NCBI RefSeq assembly: GCF_002849225.1 | Contig: NZ_PKMC01000001.1 | Location: forward strand, 706,426-770,425 | DNA length: 64,000 nt | Direction of reading: 5' to 3' | Source: Actinomyces sp. UMB0138 | GTDB lineage: Bacteria; Bacillota; Negativicutes; Veillonellales; Veillonellaceae | Shown: positions 35,991-45,530 of the stretch, one piece after another | How positions within the stretch are numbered: position 1 is the first letter of the stretch | How the letters are laid out: each line of letters opens with the position of its first letter | Program-made: the position numbers and the translations under genes | The notes under the pieces: model-generated | What the model saw: only the letters and a program-made list of their open reading frames with translations | The model's database searches: none | What the model was told of the DNA's origin: nothing

Positions 35991-37451
35991 CTATGCGTCT
36001 TTTCGGGCTCTGCTGTAGGCAGTTGTCAGCAAGCCGGCACCGGCTAGCACGAAAAGTACGATTCCTAGTCCACCAGTTAGCGGGAGTTTACTGGTGAACT
36101 CGCTTGTAGCCGAGTTGTATACGGTCGCGATAACGGCCTTGTCTGCGTCTGCCTTCTGAGCCGCCTTTATGGCTGCTTCATCGAAAGTAACCTGGGTGGC
36201 AGCCGGGTTGAGCTCATAGCCCCTAGGAGCGACCGTTTGCTTCACGCATAGCTTCTTTGTACTCAGTGCACGAAGTGGTCCCACAACTTCATTGGCAGCA
36301 AACTCGTCTTTACCTTCAATGCTCAGTGCGTTCCCGGTTACGCCTTCCGTGCCCTCGCAAAGAAATACCTTGAACTTGGCCCCGGTCAGCGCTTCAGTAG
36401 TATTTGTCTTAAAGTTCAAAATTTTCAGCTTACCCATAGGTGTCGTGGGAGTCTGGTCGCCACCGGGGGTAGAAACCTCAGTGTCCGAAGTCTCGTCATC
36501 GGCCTTATTCGTGTTAGAAGCCGAGTTGGAAACCTTCTCGCTCACGTCAGCTGCTACTGTCGCCTGGATCGTTACCCTTAGGAACTTCCCTTGCTTGGCA
36601 CTAACTTTCTCTAGGCCTGTGTCAGTTAGAGTCACAACCTTCTTTTGCACGTTTTCACTGGCACCATCAGTAACCTGGAAATCGTTATCCACCAAAGTCT
36701 CCGCTGCAACAGTCGCATCTGCGGTGTCAACAATTTCAACCTTCGTAACTTTGCCCTTTTCACCATTGATCTCCAGGCCGGTGATAGGGGTATCTGTTAC
36801 CACGAATTTGTCGAACTTGTGTCCGGTAGCAAGGGTCCTGATAGAAGCATCGATCTGGAACTCCATCGTCGATCCCTTTGTGACCAAAGAAGTTTCCGGG
36901 GTAATGTCCTTCTTGATAACAGTACCTGCGTCAGTGGACTTCGGATACACGTGAATGGTGTCCATATAGGTGCCGGTATTCGGGTCTGTCAGAGGCACCA
37001 AGATGTAGCTGTCCTTCGCTGGTGAAAGCCCTACTGGAGCCTTGGTTTGGACCAGTTTGTAGTAGCCCGGTTTCAACCCGGCGAAGGTTGCTGTTCCATC
37101 TGTGCCGGTAGCCTTTTCGGCACCCCCGATGAATGTAGTATCGGCAGTGCCGAACTTCCCTTCCTTTGCCTGGGCATATCCTTCCCCGGTGGTCACGTCC
37201 AGCGTGGACTTTTCCAGCTTGAACTTTGCCTCGGCCACTACCTCATGGGACGGGTTATCGGCCGCAGTACCGGTGGCTGCGGTATTGCCCGCAGGTCCTT
37301 TCTGCGCGTGAACAGTTATTGCGTAGGTAGCATTCGGATCGATTACGTTAGCCGCATTTGATACTGGCGCTACCGTCCCCAATCCCAGCGCTAGCAACCC
37401 GGCAGAAGCCACCGCTGCTACGCCTCTCCTAATTCGTCGTAGGGATAGCAT
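35991..37451 (-). CDS. Major pilin / type 2 fimbrial shaft subunit
   Basis: The 486-residue precursor has a signal peptide (GVAAVASAGLLALGLGTVAP), an N-terminal domain that ends in the pilin motif IHVYPKSTD (Lys used for polymerisation), a middle domain, and a CnaB-like domain with the E-box LCVKQTVAPRGYEL. The sorting signal is LPLTGG with hydrophobic span and RARKD tail. These are the classic parts of FimA/SpaA-type shaft pilins. GAGGAG precedes the ATG. It is followed by its sortase, as in Actinomyces fimbrial operons. Confidence 0.94.
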   Translation of the reverse strand: MLSLRRIRRGVAAVASAGLLALGLGTVAPVSNAANVIDPNATYAITVHAQKGPAGNTAATGTAADNPSHEVVAEAKFKLEKSTLDVTTGEGYAQAKEGKFGTADTTFIGGAEKATGTDGTATFAGLKPGYYKLVQTKAPVGLSPAKDSYILVPLTDPNTGTYMDTIHVYPKSTDAGTVIKKDITPETSLVTKGSTMEFQIDASIRTLATGHKFDKFVVTDTPITGLEINGEKGKVTKVEIVDTADATVAAETLVDNDFQVTDGASENVQKKVVTLTDTGLEKVSAKQGKFLRVTIQATVAADVSEKVSNSASNTNKADDETSDTEVSTPGGDQTPTTPMGKLKILNFKTNTTEALTGAKFKVFLCEGTEGVTGNALSIEGKDEFAANEVVGPLRALSTKKLCVKQTVAPRGYELNPAATQVTFDEAAIKAAQKADADKAVIATVYNSATSEFTSKLPLTGGLGIVLFVLAGAGLLTTAYSRARKDA

Positions 37452-37470
37452 TTTTCTCCTCTTCTTATGG

Positions 37471-40400
37471 TTATTTCTGTTTGAAAGCTCTAACGGCGCC
37501 CGCCACTAGAAGCGCTAACCCGGCAAGGATTACCCATGGTCTGGCTCCCCCGGTCAGCGGTAGATTTCCCACACTCACGTCAGCTAACTGGATAGTCCAC
37601 CTACCCGTTGGAGGAAGCGAATCTGCACCTCCAGAAGAGTTGGTGCCATCGGGAGTGAACAGCTGGACCAAACCGCTGTTGCGGGTTTGCTCGCTCAAGG
37701 TGATAGTGCCGTCACTACCGCCGGAGGCGACAGTGAACTTGTAGGGGAACGGCAGTTGTTCGCCGGCATGAGCCCCGCCGTTAGTGTTTAGAAGGTAGTA
37801 ACTGCCCGGATCTAACTCCTCGAGAGGCAGGTACGTACCCGCAGTGTCCTTATCTTTCACAAGTTTCTCGGCTTGGTCAGGAGTGCCCTCTTTGTACAGC
37901 TCAAATGTTGCCCCGGGGACCACGTTGCCCTTGGGATCGACTTTTTGGATAGCCACCTTGGCGCCATTATTCAGTGCTGTGTACAGCACGACGCCTTTAG
38001 GTTTGTTTCTATCCAACGTGAAGCTGAACGGGTCGGAAGTCAGCTCTGTCCTAGGCGCAGCCTTAAACTCTGCACTTAGCAGCGGGTCGCCCTCTTCTAA
38101 TTCCGGTTCCGGCGTGCTTTCCCTCGAAGCAGCGCGCTCACTGCGGCCAGCACGAGCGGCCGGCGCAATCTCTCCCTGCCAGTCGACCCAGTGAGTGAGC
38201 ATCTTCACGTACCGCTTAGGAGTCGGCTTCCTAGAAGAGACCTTACAAGTTGCGGCCTGTGGCATGCTGGGCAAAGAAGCATAAGTGCCCGCCACTACAG
38301 GTTCTATCTTGCCCGTGAGCTTCTTTAGATCATCCGGACCGGGCAAATGCGGCCAGGCACACTGATAGTCATAATGCAGCCCAGACACCTCGACGTCATC
38401 CTTGCGTTTGCCCACAACTGCAGTACCAACTTGGAAAGTGGAGACGCCATAGAAGTAGTCATCAACAAAGGTTGCCAAAGCACCATTCGGGTAACCCAGA
38501 GCAGTAGACAGCCTCACAGAAGATATCTCGCCCTCGCCTATTCCCCCGAAAGGCTGCTCCCCAAGAGATGTGGATAAAGTAGCAGACGGGAGTACTTTTA
38601 CCTCGCCCTTATACTCAGGTAACGGATCTGCCAGCGCATTCGTGTGCCAAAGCGTACACGTAGAACTTGCCGGCATAAAACGGCTCGTCCCGAAGAGCTG
38701 TAACTCACTTTGAGCCGGCAACTCAACTGAACCGGAAGTTACAGCAGGCTTGCCATTCTTATCCTTTACAAAGGCGTCCTCACACCTGTAGTGCAAGGTA
38801 TAACCCACCTTGCCGTCTGCTAACAGGGCCTTGCCTATGGACTTTCGACCAACCCCGTCAGGAGTATCTAGTACATGGCGAACCGAAAGCTTGCCCGCTT
38901 TGCGGTCAATCCGGTCAGTTATCGTAAATTTAGTCCTGGGATAAGGAAAGCCCGGCCCCGAGAGCGACGGGTGAACTCTGAAAGCGAGCAAAACCTGATC
39001 GCTGTCAGAAATCGCAAGATTAGTGTCTACATCTACCAGCGATTTCTTCCCACCTGCGTAGCTGAAGAACTCCCGCAGCTGGTCTGCCCCTACCGTGGTG
39101 GTTGGCTGTGTCGGATCCTTCTCAATCTTCGCCGTAACCTCAGTGTCATAAGTTGGCAGAGCCCGCTGGGCCAACGCACAGGAGTAGCCGACTGGGATTT
39201 GCTGCGCTGCTACGACCGGCTCGAAATGGTCACCTCGCGCACTGAACTGGAGCTCTGCCTGGATAATTCCCGCACTATTGGCGCCCTCAGGCAATTCGTC
39301 CTGCTCCGCCTCGGTCAAAGTTACCGGTGGGCGGCAATAAAGCCGGGCAGAAAAGTCCTTCTCCTTCATAAGGAGTGCACCGCTACCACTTACGCGCAAA
39401 CCAACCTGGACCTCTGTCTTTTGGAAGTCATAGTTGTTCCACACGACCATAGTTCCCGCAAAATTCTCGGGCAAAGTCTGTGGCACCGTCGGATTGGCGG
39501 GCACTTCCTTCTTTCCAGACGGAGTTTCGATCAACCGCTTGCGCGCATCCACCGCTGCCTTATAGAACTCATTGGCAGCAGGCGCCTTATCTCTGGGTAG
39601 GGACACCTCCGTCGTTCCAATTGAGCGCCCCACAAGAGGACGGCAAACCTTCGAATTCTCGTCACAGTTATGGGAAGGCTCGCGGCCTCGGTACCCTTCC
39701 GATACTTCCCAATAGCGATATACAGAAGTGTTATCTACGTGAGCCGAATCATCGGTTTCTTCCAGCACGCATTTGGCACCTGCCGGAATGGCGTCTACCG
39801 GATTCCACTCCCCCTGTTGGAAACGACCTATCCCAATTTGCTGAGTAGGTGCCACACTAGCCAATCTCGCTTGCAAATCTGTTGCGAACGTCGCTGCGGC
39901 ATCGTAATTGGTATCGGGGACCTTTCGCGGAGCAGGAATAGGAATATTGTGCCCATTCAGCGCACACGAAATATTCACAGCAAACTGCTTAGCCCCAGAG
40001 ACGATAGCTACGCCCTCGCCGCCGACTTTCTTCTTCACGTTGAAGGAAGCCAGCTGCATCCGGTAGGCGGCATTTAGGGTTGCTCTTGCCGGACCATCAA
40101 CCTGCCAAGCATGGTGTGACTCGCCTACAGCCCGGTCGGACGAAGCTATGGTCCAATTCGCCGACTCAAGATCGGCTCCGGGAATCCGCAACGACCCTGG
40201 CTCCGAGGTGAGCTCGCACTTCCACCCAATGGGCGCGGGCACTGTAGTGACGTTTTCTTCCCTGGGCAGCAGCTCAATTGGGACTTTTTCGTTCTCGGTT
40301 TTTCCCGCCTCACTGTAGTTGCAGGACAGACTCGCCTGTACCTTGAATTCTCCGTCATCACGGGCAAAAAGCGCGTTCTTCCATTCTGCGGGTACAGGAA

Positions 40401-41979
40401 TCTTCTGCTCACTCTTATAGGCATTGGTGTAGACGTCAGCACTTGAGGTCAGTGTCAGCTCAGCTCTGGCGACCTCAAACCACACGTCGAATTCGATATT
40501 CAAAGCACCATCACGCGAAGGCGAGGTGAAGGAGAAACTCGTCGTATCACCTTTCACCCGGTCGCGGGCATCTTCACCAATTTTGGCCTGGCTGTAGCTC
40601 TTCAGCAACGGGTTGCGCCCTAACGTAATTCGCATGGTGCAAGACGTATTTTCAGGCAGGTCACCGCCCTCAAGAGTACTCGCTGATTCGGTGGTCAGAT
40701 CCAAACTAATCTGCTTCTCGATCGCCCCACATGTGAGTGTGCCGGTAGCCGCCCGGGGAACCTTCTTACTTAACAATTCGTACTGAGGGCGCTGACGCAC
40801 TCTAGGCGAAATCTTTATGGCTCCCGCCTTTGGTAACGAATAGGTGGTACTAATCTGCACGGTTTTTGTCTGGTTTGCCCCCACAACTACCTCTGCGCTG
40901 TGGGAGGTGTAGTCGACCTTTCTACCCGTGAGGATTTCGGGCCTGGACAAAACTGAACATCTTGAGCCGGCGGGAATCTCGTTGGGCAGGACTACCTCAC
41001 CGTCACCGTCTATTGAGACATTTTGGGTAACAGTTTGGGAGTTACCAGGTGCCTGGCAGGAAACGGTTATCTCTTTGCGAGCCTGAACCAGCTTCTCCTG
41101 TAAATCTTTCTCAGTCAGGTTTGGACCGAAGTTAGTAGCGTGCGCAATCTTCAATGTTCCAAGTTTGAAGTCCAGCTGGTTATTTACTCGGACATCGACC
41201 ACCCGGTTCACGTCAGTTATTGGAGCAATCGCGATCGGCTCGGGTGTGATTACACTTGCGTTGGGTAGGTCAGTTTGTTCTTCAATCACCTTGCAATTGG
41301 CCCCAGCGGGCACGCCATCTATTAGTTTCGGGCTGCCGTGGGCCAGCGAGAAGGCGTAACTTTGGGAACTGCCGGCCACCGGTAGTTTTATTCCCTCGTC
41401 TTCGCACTCAAGACGCATGGCGAACTTATGTCCGATACCTTCACCTTGGGCGTTGCCGGTCAGGACCTTAGCTAGTCGTACCTGCCCATGAAGCCTCTTG
41501 AGATCCTGGGTGATGCGCACCTGGTGTTCTCCACCGGAGTGCACCCAGAAATAATCGCCTTTACACGGTTTAGCGTTCTTCGGCCTCGCAGCTGCATCTT
41601 CTGAACAAATATTGGACGTAACTGAGTGCTCCACTTCAAAGCCGGGCACATTCACCGGTTTCGCTCCGGCAGGAGTATTAGTGCCGGTTGGCGGCGTCGT
41701 AGAGAACAGGCAGTGAGTACCCACCGGCCACGCGTCTTTACCGGCCACTTTACCGACACTAACTTTGCCGCCAGTAGTAGGAACGCTCACATACCCGGCC
41801 CCAACGTATCCCGGGTAGGAGCCCTGATTCTTCTCAGGTAGTTCAGGAGGCTTCGTAGGATCGGCCATGAACCTGCAGTTGTAGTAAATCGGTACCTGTT
41901 TTGGTAGCTGGCCCGCTGCGATCTTCCGGGCCAGGGGCTCGTCGCCCTCAGAATTTGTAAAACGCACGTCCAGCGTCAC
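37471..41979 (-). CDS. C-terminal part of giant pilus tip adhesin (after in-frame TGA)
   Basis: This reading frame continues in phase from the TGA at 42046-42048; its nominal GTG at 41979 has no signal peptide behind it. It is best read as the rest of the upstream adhesin gene. It contains about nine Ig-like modules resembling DUF5979, each with one Cys early and one late (for example ITVSC with GSRCSV, FAVNISC with GAKCVLEE). A CnaB-like domain (VAIQKVDPKGNVVPGATFEL) and two pentapeptides, LPPTG and LPLTG, come before the final hydrophobic span. Without readthrough, this part would stay unexpressed or would need its own start. Confidence 0.75.
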   Translation of the reverse strand: MTLDVRFTNSEGDEPLARKIAAGQLPKQVPIYYNCRFMADPTKPPELPEKNQGSYPGYVGAGYVSVPTTGGKVSVGKVAGKDAWPVGTHCLFSTTPPTGTNTPAGAKPVNVPGFEVEHSVTSNICSEDAAARPKNAKPCKGDYFWVHSGGEHQVRITQDLKRLHGQVRLAKVLTGNAQGEGIGHKFAMRLECEDEGIKLPVAGSSQSYAFSLAHGSPKLIDGVPAGANCKVIEEQTDLPNASVITPEPIAIAPITDVNRVVDVRVNNQLDFKLGTLKIAHATNFGPNLTEKDLQEKLVQARKEITVSCQAPGNSQTVTQNVSIDGDGEVVLPNEIPAGSRCSVLSRPEILTGRKVDYTSHSAEVVVGANQTKTVQISTTYSLPKAGAIKISPRVRQRPQYELLSKKVPRAATGTLTCGAIEKQISLDLTTESASTLEGGDLPENTSCTMRITLGRNPLLKSYSQAKIGEDARDRVKGDTTSFSFTSPSRDGALNIEFDVWFEVARAELTLTSSADVYTNAYKSEQKIPVPAEWKNALFARDDGEFKVQASLSCNYSEAGKTENEKVPIELLPREENVTTVPAPIGWKCELTSEPGSLRIPGADLESANWTIASSDRAVGESHHAWQVDGPARATLNAAYRMQLASFNVKKKVGGEGVAIVSGAKQFAVNISCALNGHNIPIPAPRKVPDTNYDAAATFATDLQARLASVAPTQQIGIGRFQQGEWNPVDAIPAGAKCVLEETDDSAHVDNTSVYRYWEVSEGYRGREPSHNCDENSKVCRPLVGRSIGTTEVSLPRDKAPAANEFYKAAVDARKRLIETPSGKKEVPANPTVPQTLPENFAGTMVVWNNYDFQKTEVQVGLRVSGSGALLMKEKDFSARLYCRPPVTLTEAEQDELPEGANSAGIIQAELQFSARGDHFEPVVAAQQIPVGYSCALAQRALPTYDTEVTAKIEKDPTQPTTTVGADQLREFFSYAGGKKSLVDVDTNLAISDSDQVLLAFRVHPSLSGPGFPYPRTKFTITDRIDRKAGKLSVRHVLDTPDGVGRKSIGKALLADGKVGYTLHYRCEDAFVKDKNGKPAVTSGSVELPAQSELQLFGTSRFMPASSTCTLWHTNALADPLPEYKGEVKVLPSATLSTSLGEQPFGGIGEGEISSVRLSTALGYPNGALATFVDDYFYGVSTFQVGTAVVGKRKDDVEVSGLHYDYQCAWPHLPGPDDLKKLTGKIEPVVAGTYASLPSMPQAATCKVSSRKPTPKRYVKMLTHWVDWQGEIAPAARAGRSERAASRESTPEPELEEGDPLLSAEFKAAPRTELTSDPFSFTLDRNKPKGVVLYTALNNGAKVAIQKVDPKGNVVPGATFELYKEGTPDQAEKLVKDKDTAGTYLPLEELDPGSYYLLNTNGGAHAGEQLPFPYKFTVASGGSDGTITLSEQTRNSGLVQLFTPDGTNSSGGADSLPPTGRWTIQLADVSVGNLPLTGGARPWVILAGLALLVAGAVRAFKQK

Positions 41980-42045
41980 CGACGCGGTGATTGAGGAATA
42001 AATTGTCTCGGAAATAAACTGGCTGGTCGGCTGCTTTCCATCAGC

Positions 42046-42048
42046 TCA
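42046..42048 (-). other. In-frame opal codon inside the tip adhesin gene
   Basis: The codons are CGC TGA GCT. The 22 codons that follow to 41980 are open and in the same frame as the next 1,502 codons. The sequence on both sides is adhesin-like (GVVR before, ADGKQPTSQFISETIYSS after), so one base change would restore a frame from 44154 to 37471. Confidence 0.85.
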
Positions 42049-44154
42049 GCGCACAACGCCGGTAGCCGAGGCAGAAGTTGCCTGCCCCTTGTCAGAGTGG
42101 TTCTGTTTGTCTTCCAACTCCAGATGTTGTGATGACAACTTATTGACAGACGTGAAAAGACGGTTTAATTCCTCTTTAGGGCGCCCAGAGGGCAAAACGA
42201 TTTTCTCCTTTACCGCGCATCTTGCCCCTACCGGAAGTTTGCCCATATTTATGGGGGCCATCGTTACCGCAACGTTCACGTTTTCGAGTAACCGCTGGGC
42301 TTTTCCTTCCACAATCAGAGTGTTCGGATGCTGCCCTAGCGGATCTGCGCACGAGTAGGTAAAGCTATAGCGCGCACCACCAACAAATTTGACTGGCTTA
42401 CCTCTTGGGTAGCCGCCGACTTCGAAACGGATTTGTTCGTTAGTTACTTTCCCCTTCTTGATTATCTGAGCCTGCTGCAGGGGGCGTGAATACATTGAGC
42501 ATTTGATGGAACGGCAATCTTCCATCTGCTGACCGGAAATATTGAATCCGCCATTGCCGTCCTTATCTACTGCCAATGCCTCGGGCTCCGCCTCAAGTTC
42601 GCCACTCTTTCCATTTTTCACGTTTACGCCCCAGCAGCGAGGCACGTTGGCGAGCATGGTAGAGAGCTTCTTACCGGAACTTCCCTGTTCCTGAATGGTC
42701 ACGCCGTGGGCGGTATCCTGCCCGGTTAGTCGCACAAAGGTTCTACCCAACTGATTTGTCTTGAGGGCGTATGAGCGTCCCCCCGCTACAGTCATATTGA
42801 TGGACTGCCCCACATTGGGTTTTACATATCTAAAATCTTGATCGATCCAATCAGATGTAATTGAAATTGTTTTTTCTTCAAGAATCCATTGGCGCAACAC
42901 GCGCTCAAGAGTTCCATTTACGATCTGGTTGTCTGAGTATTCATAGCTTCCAGGCGTAACCCAATAATCGTTATCCCCCTTCGAACTGAAGTCTATGTGT
43001 TGGTAGCGACCTTCCTTTCCGCTAGTAGTGGCTTCCGCAAGAGCCTTGAGGGTATCGCCATATTGAGACATCTTCTCTGACCAATCCCCCATGCCTAAGA
43101 TGCGCAGTTCAGCACCTTTGCCTCGGATAAGGTTGGCTACACCCAAGGCTCCAGCCGTACCAGGCCTAGCGTCTAGGCGATTACGACGGAAGTACCCATT
43201 CGCCTCAGTTTCCGGCCTGTTTACAAAATTGCCATCTACATCGAGCTGATTGAGATCAGCCTCGTACCAGCCCTTGTCATTTTTCTTGACAGTATCCTGC
43301 AGATAGTATTTATTGTCGCCGTGTGTAAGTACAATTATCTTTGTGTATAACGGCTTGGGAGCAACATTAGGGTTTGCCTTCCGTTGGGCACTCTCATAAT
43401 CGGCCATGTCTTTATACACTTGAGCCAATCCATATTGCAGATTGTTTCCCCAGGCGTGATCTGGACTACTGCCACGACCATCTTTAGATCCATCCAGGGA
43501 TCGAATCTTATTTATCACAGCGTCGTAGCCAGCCTTATTCTGTAACGAGGTGGCCTTTAGATTAGGAGTGTTATGGTATAGGCGGTTATTTGATTCGTCA
43601 GCCTTACGCGCAAAAGTATAAATGCCTACTTTTAGGGAACTTCCCCGGTGCCTCTTCATTTCTTCTTCGAAAGCTATATTAGTGTCCCAATTTCGGCAGA
43701 ATCGGCCATCGGCGGTGGTGCGTTTGTCAGCTTGTTTTCTGTAGTAGTCAGGCCATTTTTCTTCGTTCGGGCAAAGTCGCCCAGCAAGAGTTCTGGTTTC
43801 ACCTCCCATTGAGGCCCATCCTGACCTATAACCAAGCCCAAAGACAAACGCGACAGATTGCGCACCTTCATCTACCGTGGAGTCTGGTCTTTGCGGATCG
43901 GCTGGGAAAGGATCCTCTCCTCCCATACCAAAGATTGGGTTCACGGCCAGGTCAGAGTTAGCCCTCGCTACCGATTCGAGGCTAGCCGTAACCAGCTGCA
44001 TAAGACTAAGCAATAAGCAAGGTAGTGACAGTAATGAGACTATCCGGATTATCTTCCCCTTAGCACGCAAATCTCTTCCCACCTCGGATAAAGCGAAACC
44101 GTCAACTTTGACAATCGTGCCCGCCACCTCATAGTGGCGAGTCAGCACTTTCAT
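42046..44154 (-). CDS. N-terminal part of giant pilus tip adhesin, vWA-like
   Basis: The 702-residue product starts with an extended signal peptide (hydrophobic core IVSLLSLPCLLLSLMQL, cleavage near SVARA). A vWA-like domain follows at about residues 95-420, with AQSVAFVFGLGYRSG and KIIVLTHGDNKYY at the places of the first strand and the central strand. The metal-binding DxSxS motif is not visible, so it may be a degenerate vWA fold. After about residue 430 come prealbumin-like and Cys-pair Ig-like modules (FTYSCADPL with GARCAVKE). It lacks a sorting signal because of the TGA. It is the first gene of the pilus operon, where tip adhesins stand. Confidence 0.8.
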   Translation of the reverse strand: MKVLTRHYEVAGTIVKVDGFALSEVGRDLRAKGKIIRIVSLLSLPCLLLSLMQLVTASLESVARANSDLAVNPIFGMGGEDPFPADPQRPDSTVDEGAQSVAFVFGLGYRSGWASMGGETRTLAGRLCPNEEKWPDYYRKQADKRTTADGRFCRNWDTNIAFEEEMKRHRGSSLKVGIYTFARKADESNNRLYHNTPNLKATSLQNKAGYDAVINKIRSLDGSKDGRGSSPDHAWGNNLQYGLAQVYKDMADYESAQRKANPNVAPKPLYTKIIVLTHGDNKYYLQDTVKKNDKGWYEADLNQLDVDGNFVNRPETEANGYFRRNRLDARPGTAGALGVANLIRGKGAELRILGMGDWSEKMSQYGDTLKALAEATTSGKEGRYQHIDFSSKGDNDYWVTPGSYEYSDNQIVNGTLERVLRQWILEEKTISITSDWIDQDFRYVKPNVGQSINMTVAGGRSYALKTNQLGRTFVRLTGQDTAHGVTIQEQGSSGKKLSTMLANVPRCWGVNVKNGKSGELEAEPEALAVDKDGNGGFNISGQQMEDCRSIKCSMYSRPLQQAQIIKKGKVTNEQIRFEVGGYPRGKPVKFVGGARYSFTYSCADPLGQHPNTLIVEGKAQRLLENVNVAVTMAPINMGKLPVGARCAVKEKIVLPSGRPKEELNRLFTSVNKLSSQHLELEDKQNHSDKGQATSASATGVVR

Positions 44155-44446
44155 TATTTACGCAACGTAGCGGGAATTCACTCTAAGTTTCTATATTTGG
44201 CGCCACCTTGCCTAAAAGTCGGATTACTTGTCCATTCAGTTGCCAACATAAGGTAGTAAATTTGAGCAAAAACAAACATTTAGGATATTTAAGCCGAAGT
44301 AGATGCACACGCGTGCATAAGAACTCCATAAATTTTGCGTCACGATAGAAACATATGGGATTCTTTTTTCGCTGTGCTGGCCGTACCGCAACCCGTCGAT
44401 ACCACCAATCGCATCCAGCAATACGTCTCAGTCACTTGCCGGTATA
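44155..44446 (-). other. Leader and promoter region of the pilus operon
   Basis: About 290 bases between the adhesin start and the tRNA-Pro terminator, more A+T-rich than the neighbouring genes, hold no convincing gene. The operon promoter should lie here. I found no -35/-10 pair with good spacing, which may mean that an activator is needed. A near-palindrome, TGCACACGCGTGCA, occurs at about 44304-44317. Confidence 0.5.
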
Positions 44447-44491
44447 GAAAAACCCGCTTCGGCCTGGCTAACTGCCAAGCGAAGCGGGTTT
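44447..44491 (-). terminator. Terminator of tRNA-Pro
   Basis: AAACCCGCTTCG and CGAAGCGGGTTT form a 12-bp stem, extended by CTTGGC/GCCAGG inside, and are followed on the minus strand by TTTTT. It lies a few bases after the tRNA and separates it from the pilus operon. Confidence 0.85.
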
Positions 44492-44498
44492 CGTTTCG

Positions 44499-44572
<74 letters not shown>

Positions 44573-44585
44573 TTCCGACTAGAAA

Positions 44586-44615
44586 AGAATAGCAACCCCC
44601 CGCCGTATCTCCAAA
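44586..44615 (-). promoter_or_regulatory. Candidate promoter of tRNA-Pro
   Basis: On the minus strand TTTGGA (44615-44610) and TATTCT (44591-44586) are separated by 18 bp, with the tRNA start 14 nt beyond. The -35 lies at the very end of the metal permease gene region. Confidence 0.42.
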
Positions 44616-44621
44616 CTAGAT

Positions 44622-45530
44622 CTACCTGATCGTCGCATCTTGTGACAGTAAACACCTCTCGCGCTCGCCACCCCAGGCAGCAATCGAGGGCCTCCTGGCA
44701 GCACTGCCAAGACAGGAAATGCCCTCTACCATTAGGAAGAATGCCCCTGCCAGAAGGGCGATGCACCCGCCAGCTGAAAGCGCCTGCCAAACCGCTAGCC
44801 CTAGACCAGCTACCGAGACCGCCGCCCCCGCCAGAGTTGATGCCAGTACGTATGCGCCACTCGAGTGGAATTTTGTTTTCAATGCTGCTGCAGGTCCCGC
44901 TAGCAACGAAATAGAAACCACGGTGCCCACAGCTGGAATAATGACCGTGACAGTAATAATGATCAACGCATTGATACTGAAGCGCCACAACCCCAGCCGC
45001 CCTCTGCTGGCTCGGAATCCAACCGGATCAAACGCAGCACCGATAAGAGCCTGTCTTCCAAAGCACCACATGGCTACTGTCAATAACAAGGCACTCACGC
45101 TCGCCCACACGTCCACCCTCGTACAAGAGAGCAGAGATCCAGTTAGGAATGATTCTATTTTCAGTGGTAATGGAGAGAACCATTTGTTTAGAAAGTAGCC
45201 AGCTGAAAAACCTAAGGTAAGGGTTATTCCAGCAGCAGCTTCTGCGGTTATCCCCCGAACTGTGGCGACTGCATGCATGAACGCTGACAGCACTACTCCC
45301 CCCACCGCCGCTCCAACAAATAATCCACCCGAAAGCCAGGAATGACTACTCACGAAGCAGACAGTTACCACTACCCCCAACACCGCTCCTGGGAAAGCCG
45401 CATGGGTAATAGATTCCGCAAAGAAGATACGCTTATGCAATAGTGCAAGCGAACCGACCAGACCACATAACGCACCCACTGCTACAGCCTCCAACAGCGG
45501 CAGAGACACTATGTGCCACAAACTCACCAT
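44622..45530 (-). CDS. Metal ABC transporter permease (second)
   Basis: The 302-residue protein belongs to the ABC-3 family of zinc/manganese permeases, with about eight hydrophobic segments. Typical stretches are KRIFFAESITHAAFPGAVLG near the N-terminus and VVSISLLAGPAAALKTKF in the second half. Its ATG shares a base with the stop of the other permease gene (TAATG), so the two are coupled and likely form a heterodimer. The C-terminal tail (about 30 residues) is charged and longer than usual. Confidence 0.9.
   Translation of the reverse strand: MVSLWHIVSLPLLEAVAVGALCGLVGSLALLHKRIFFAESITHAAFPGAVLGVVVTVCFVSSHSWLSGGLFVGAAVGGVVLSAFMHAVATVRGITAEAAAGITLTLGFSAGYFLNKWFSPLPLKIESFLTGSLLSCTRVDVWASVSALLLTVAMWCFGRQALIGAAFDPVGFRASRGRLGLWRFSINALIIITVTVIIPAVGTVVSISLLAGPAAALKTKFHSSGAYVLASTLAGAAVSVAGLGLAVWQALSAGGCIALLAGAFFLMVEGISCLGSAARRPSIAAWGGERERCLLSQDATIR

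Noticed and set aside
42046..42048. TGA as a selenocysteine codon
   Set aside because: The adhesin is not a selenoprotein type, no SECIS-like hairpin was evident directly after the codon, and no sel genes are in the window.
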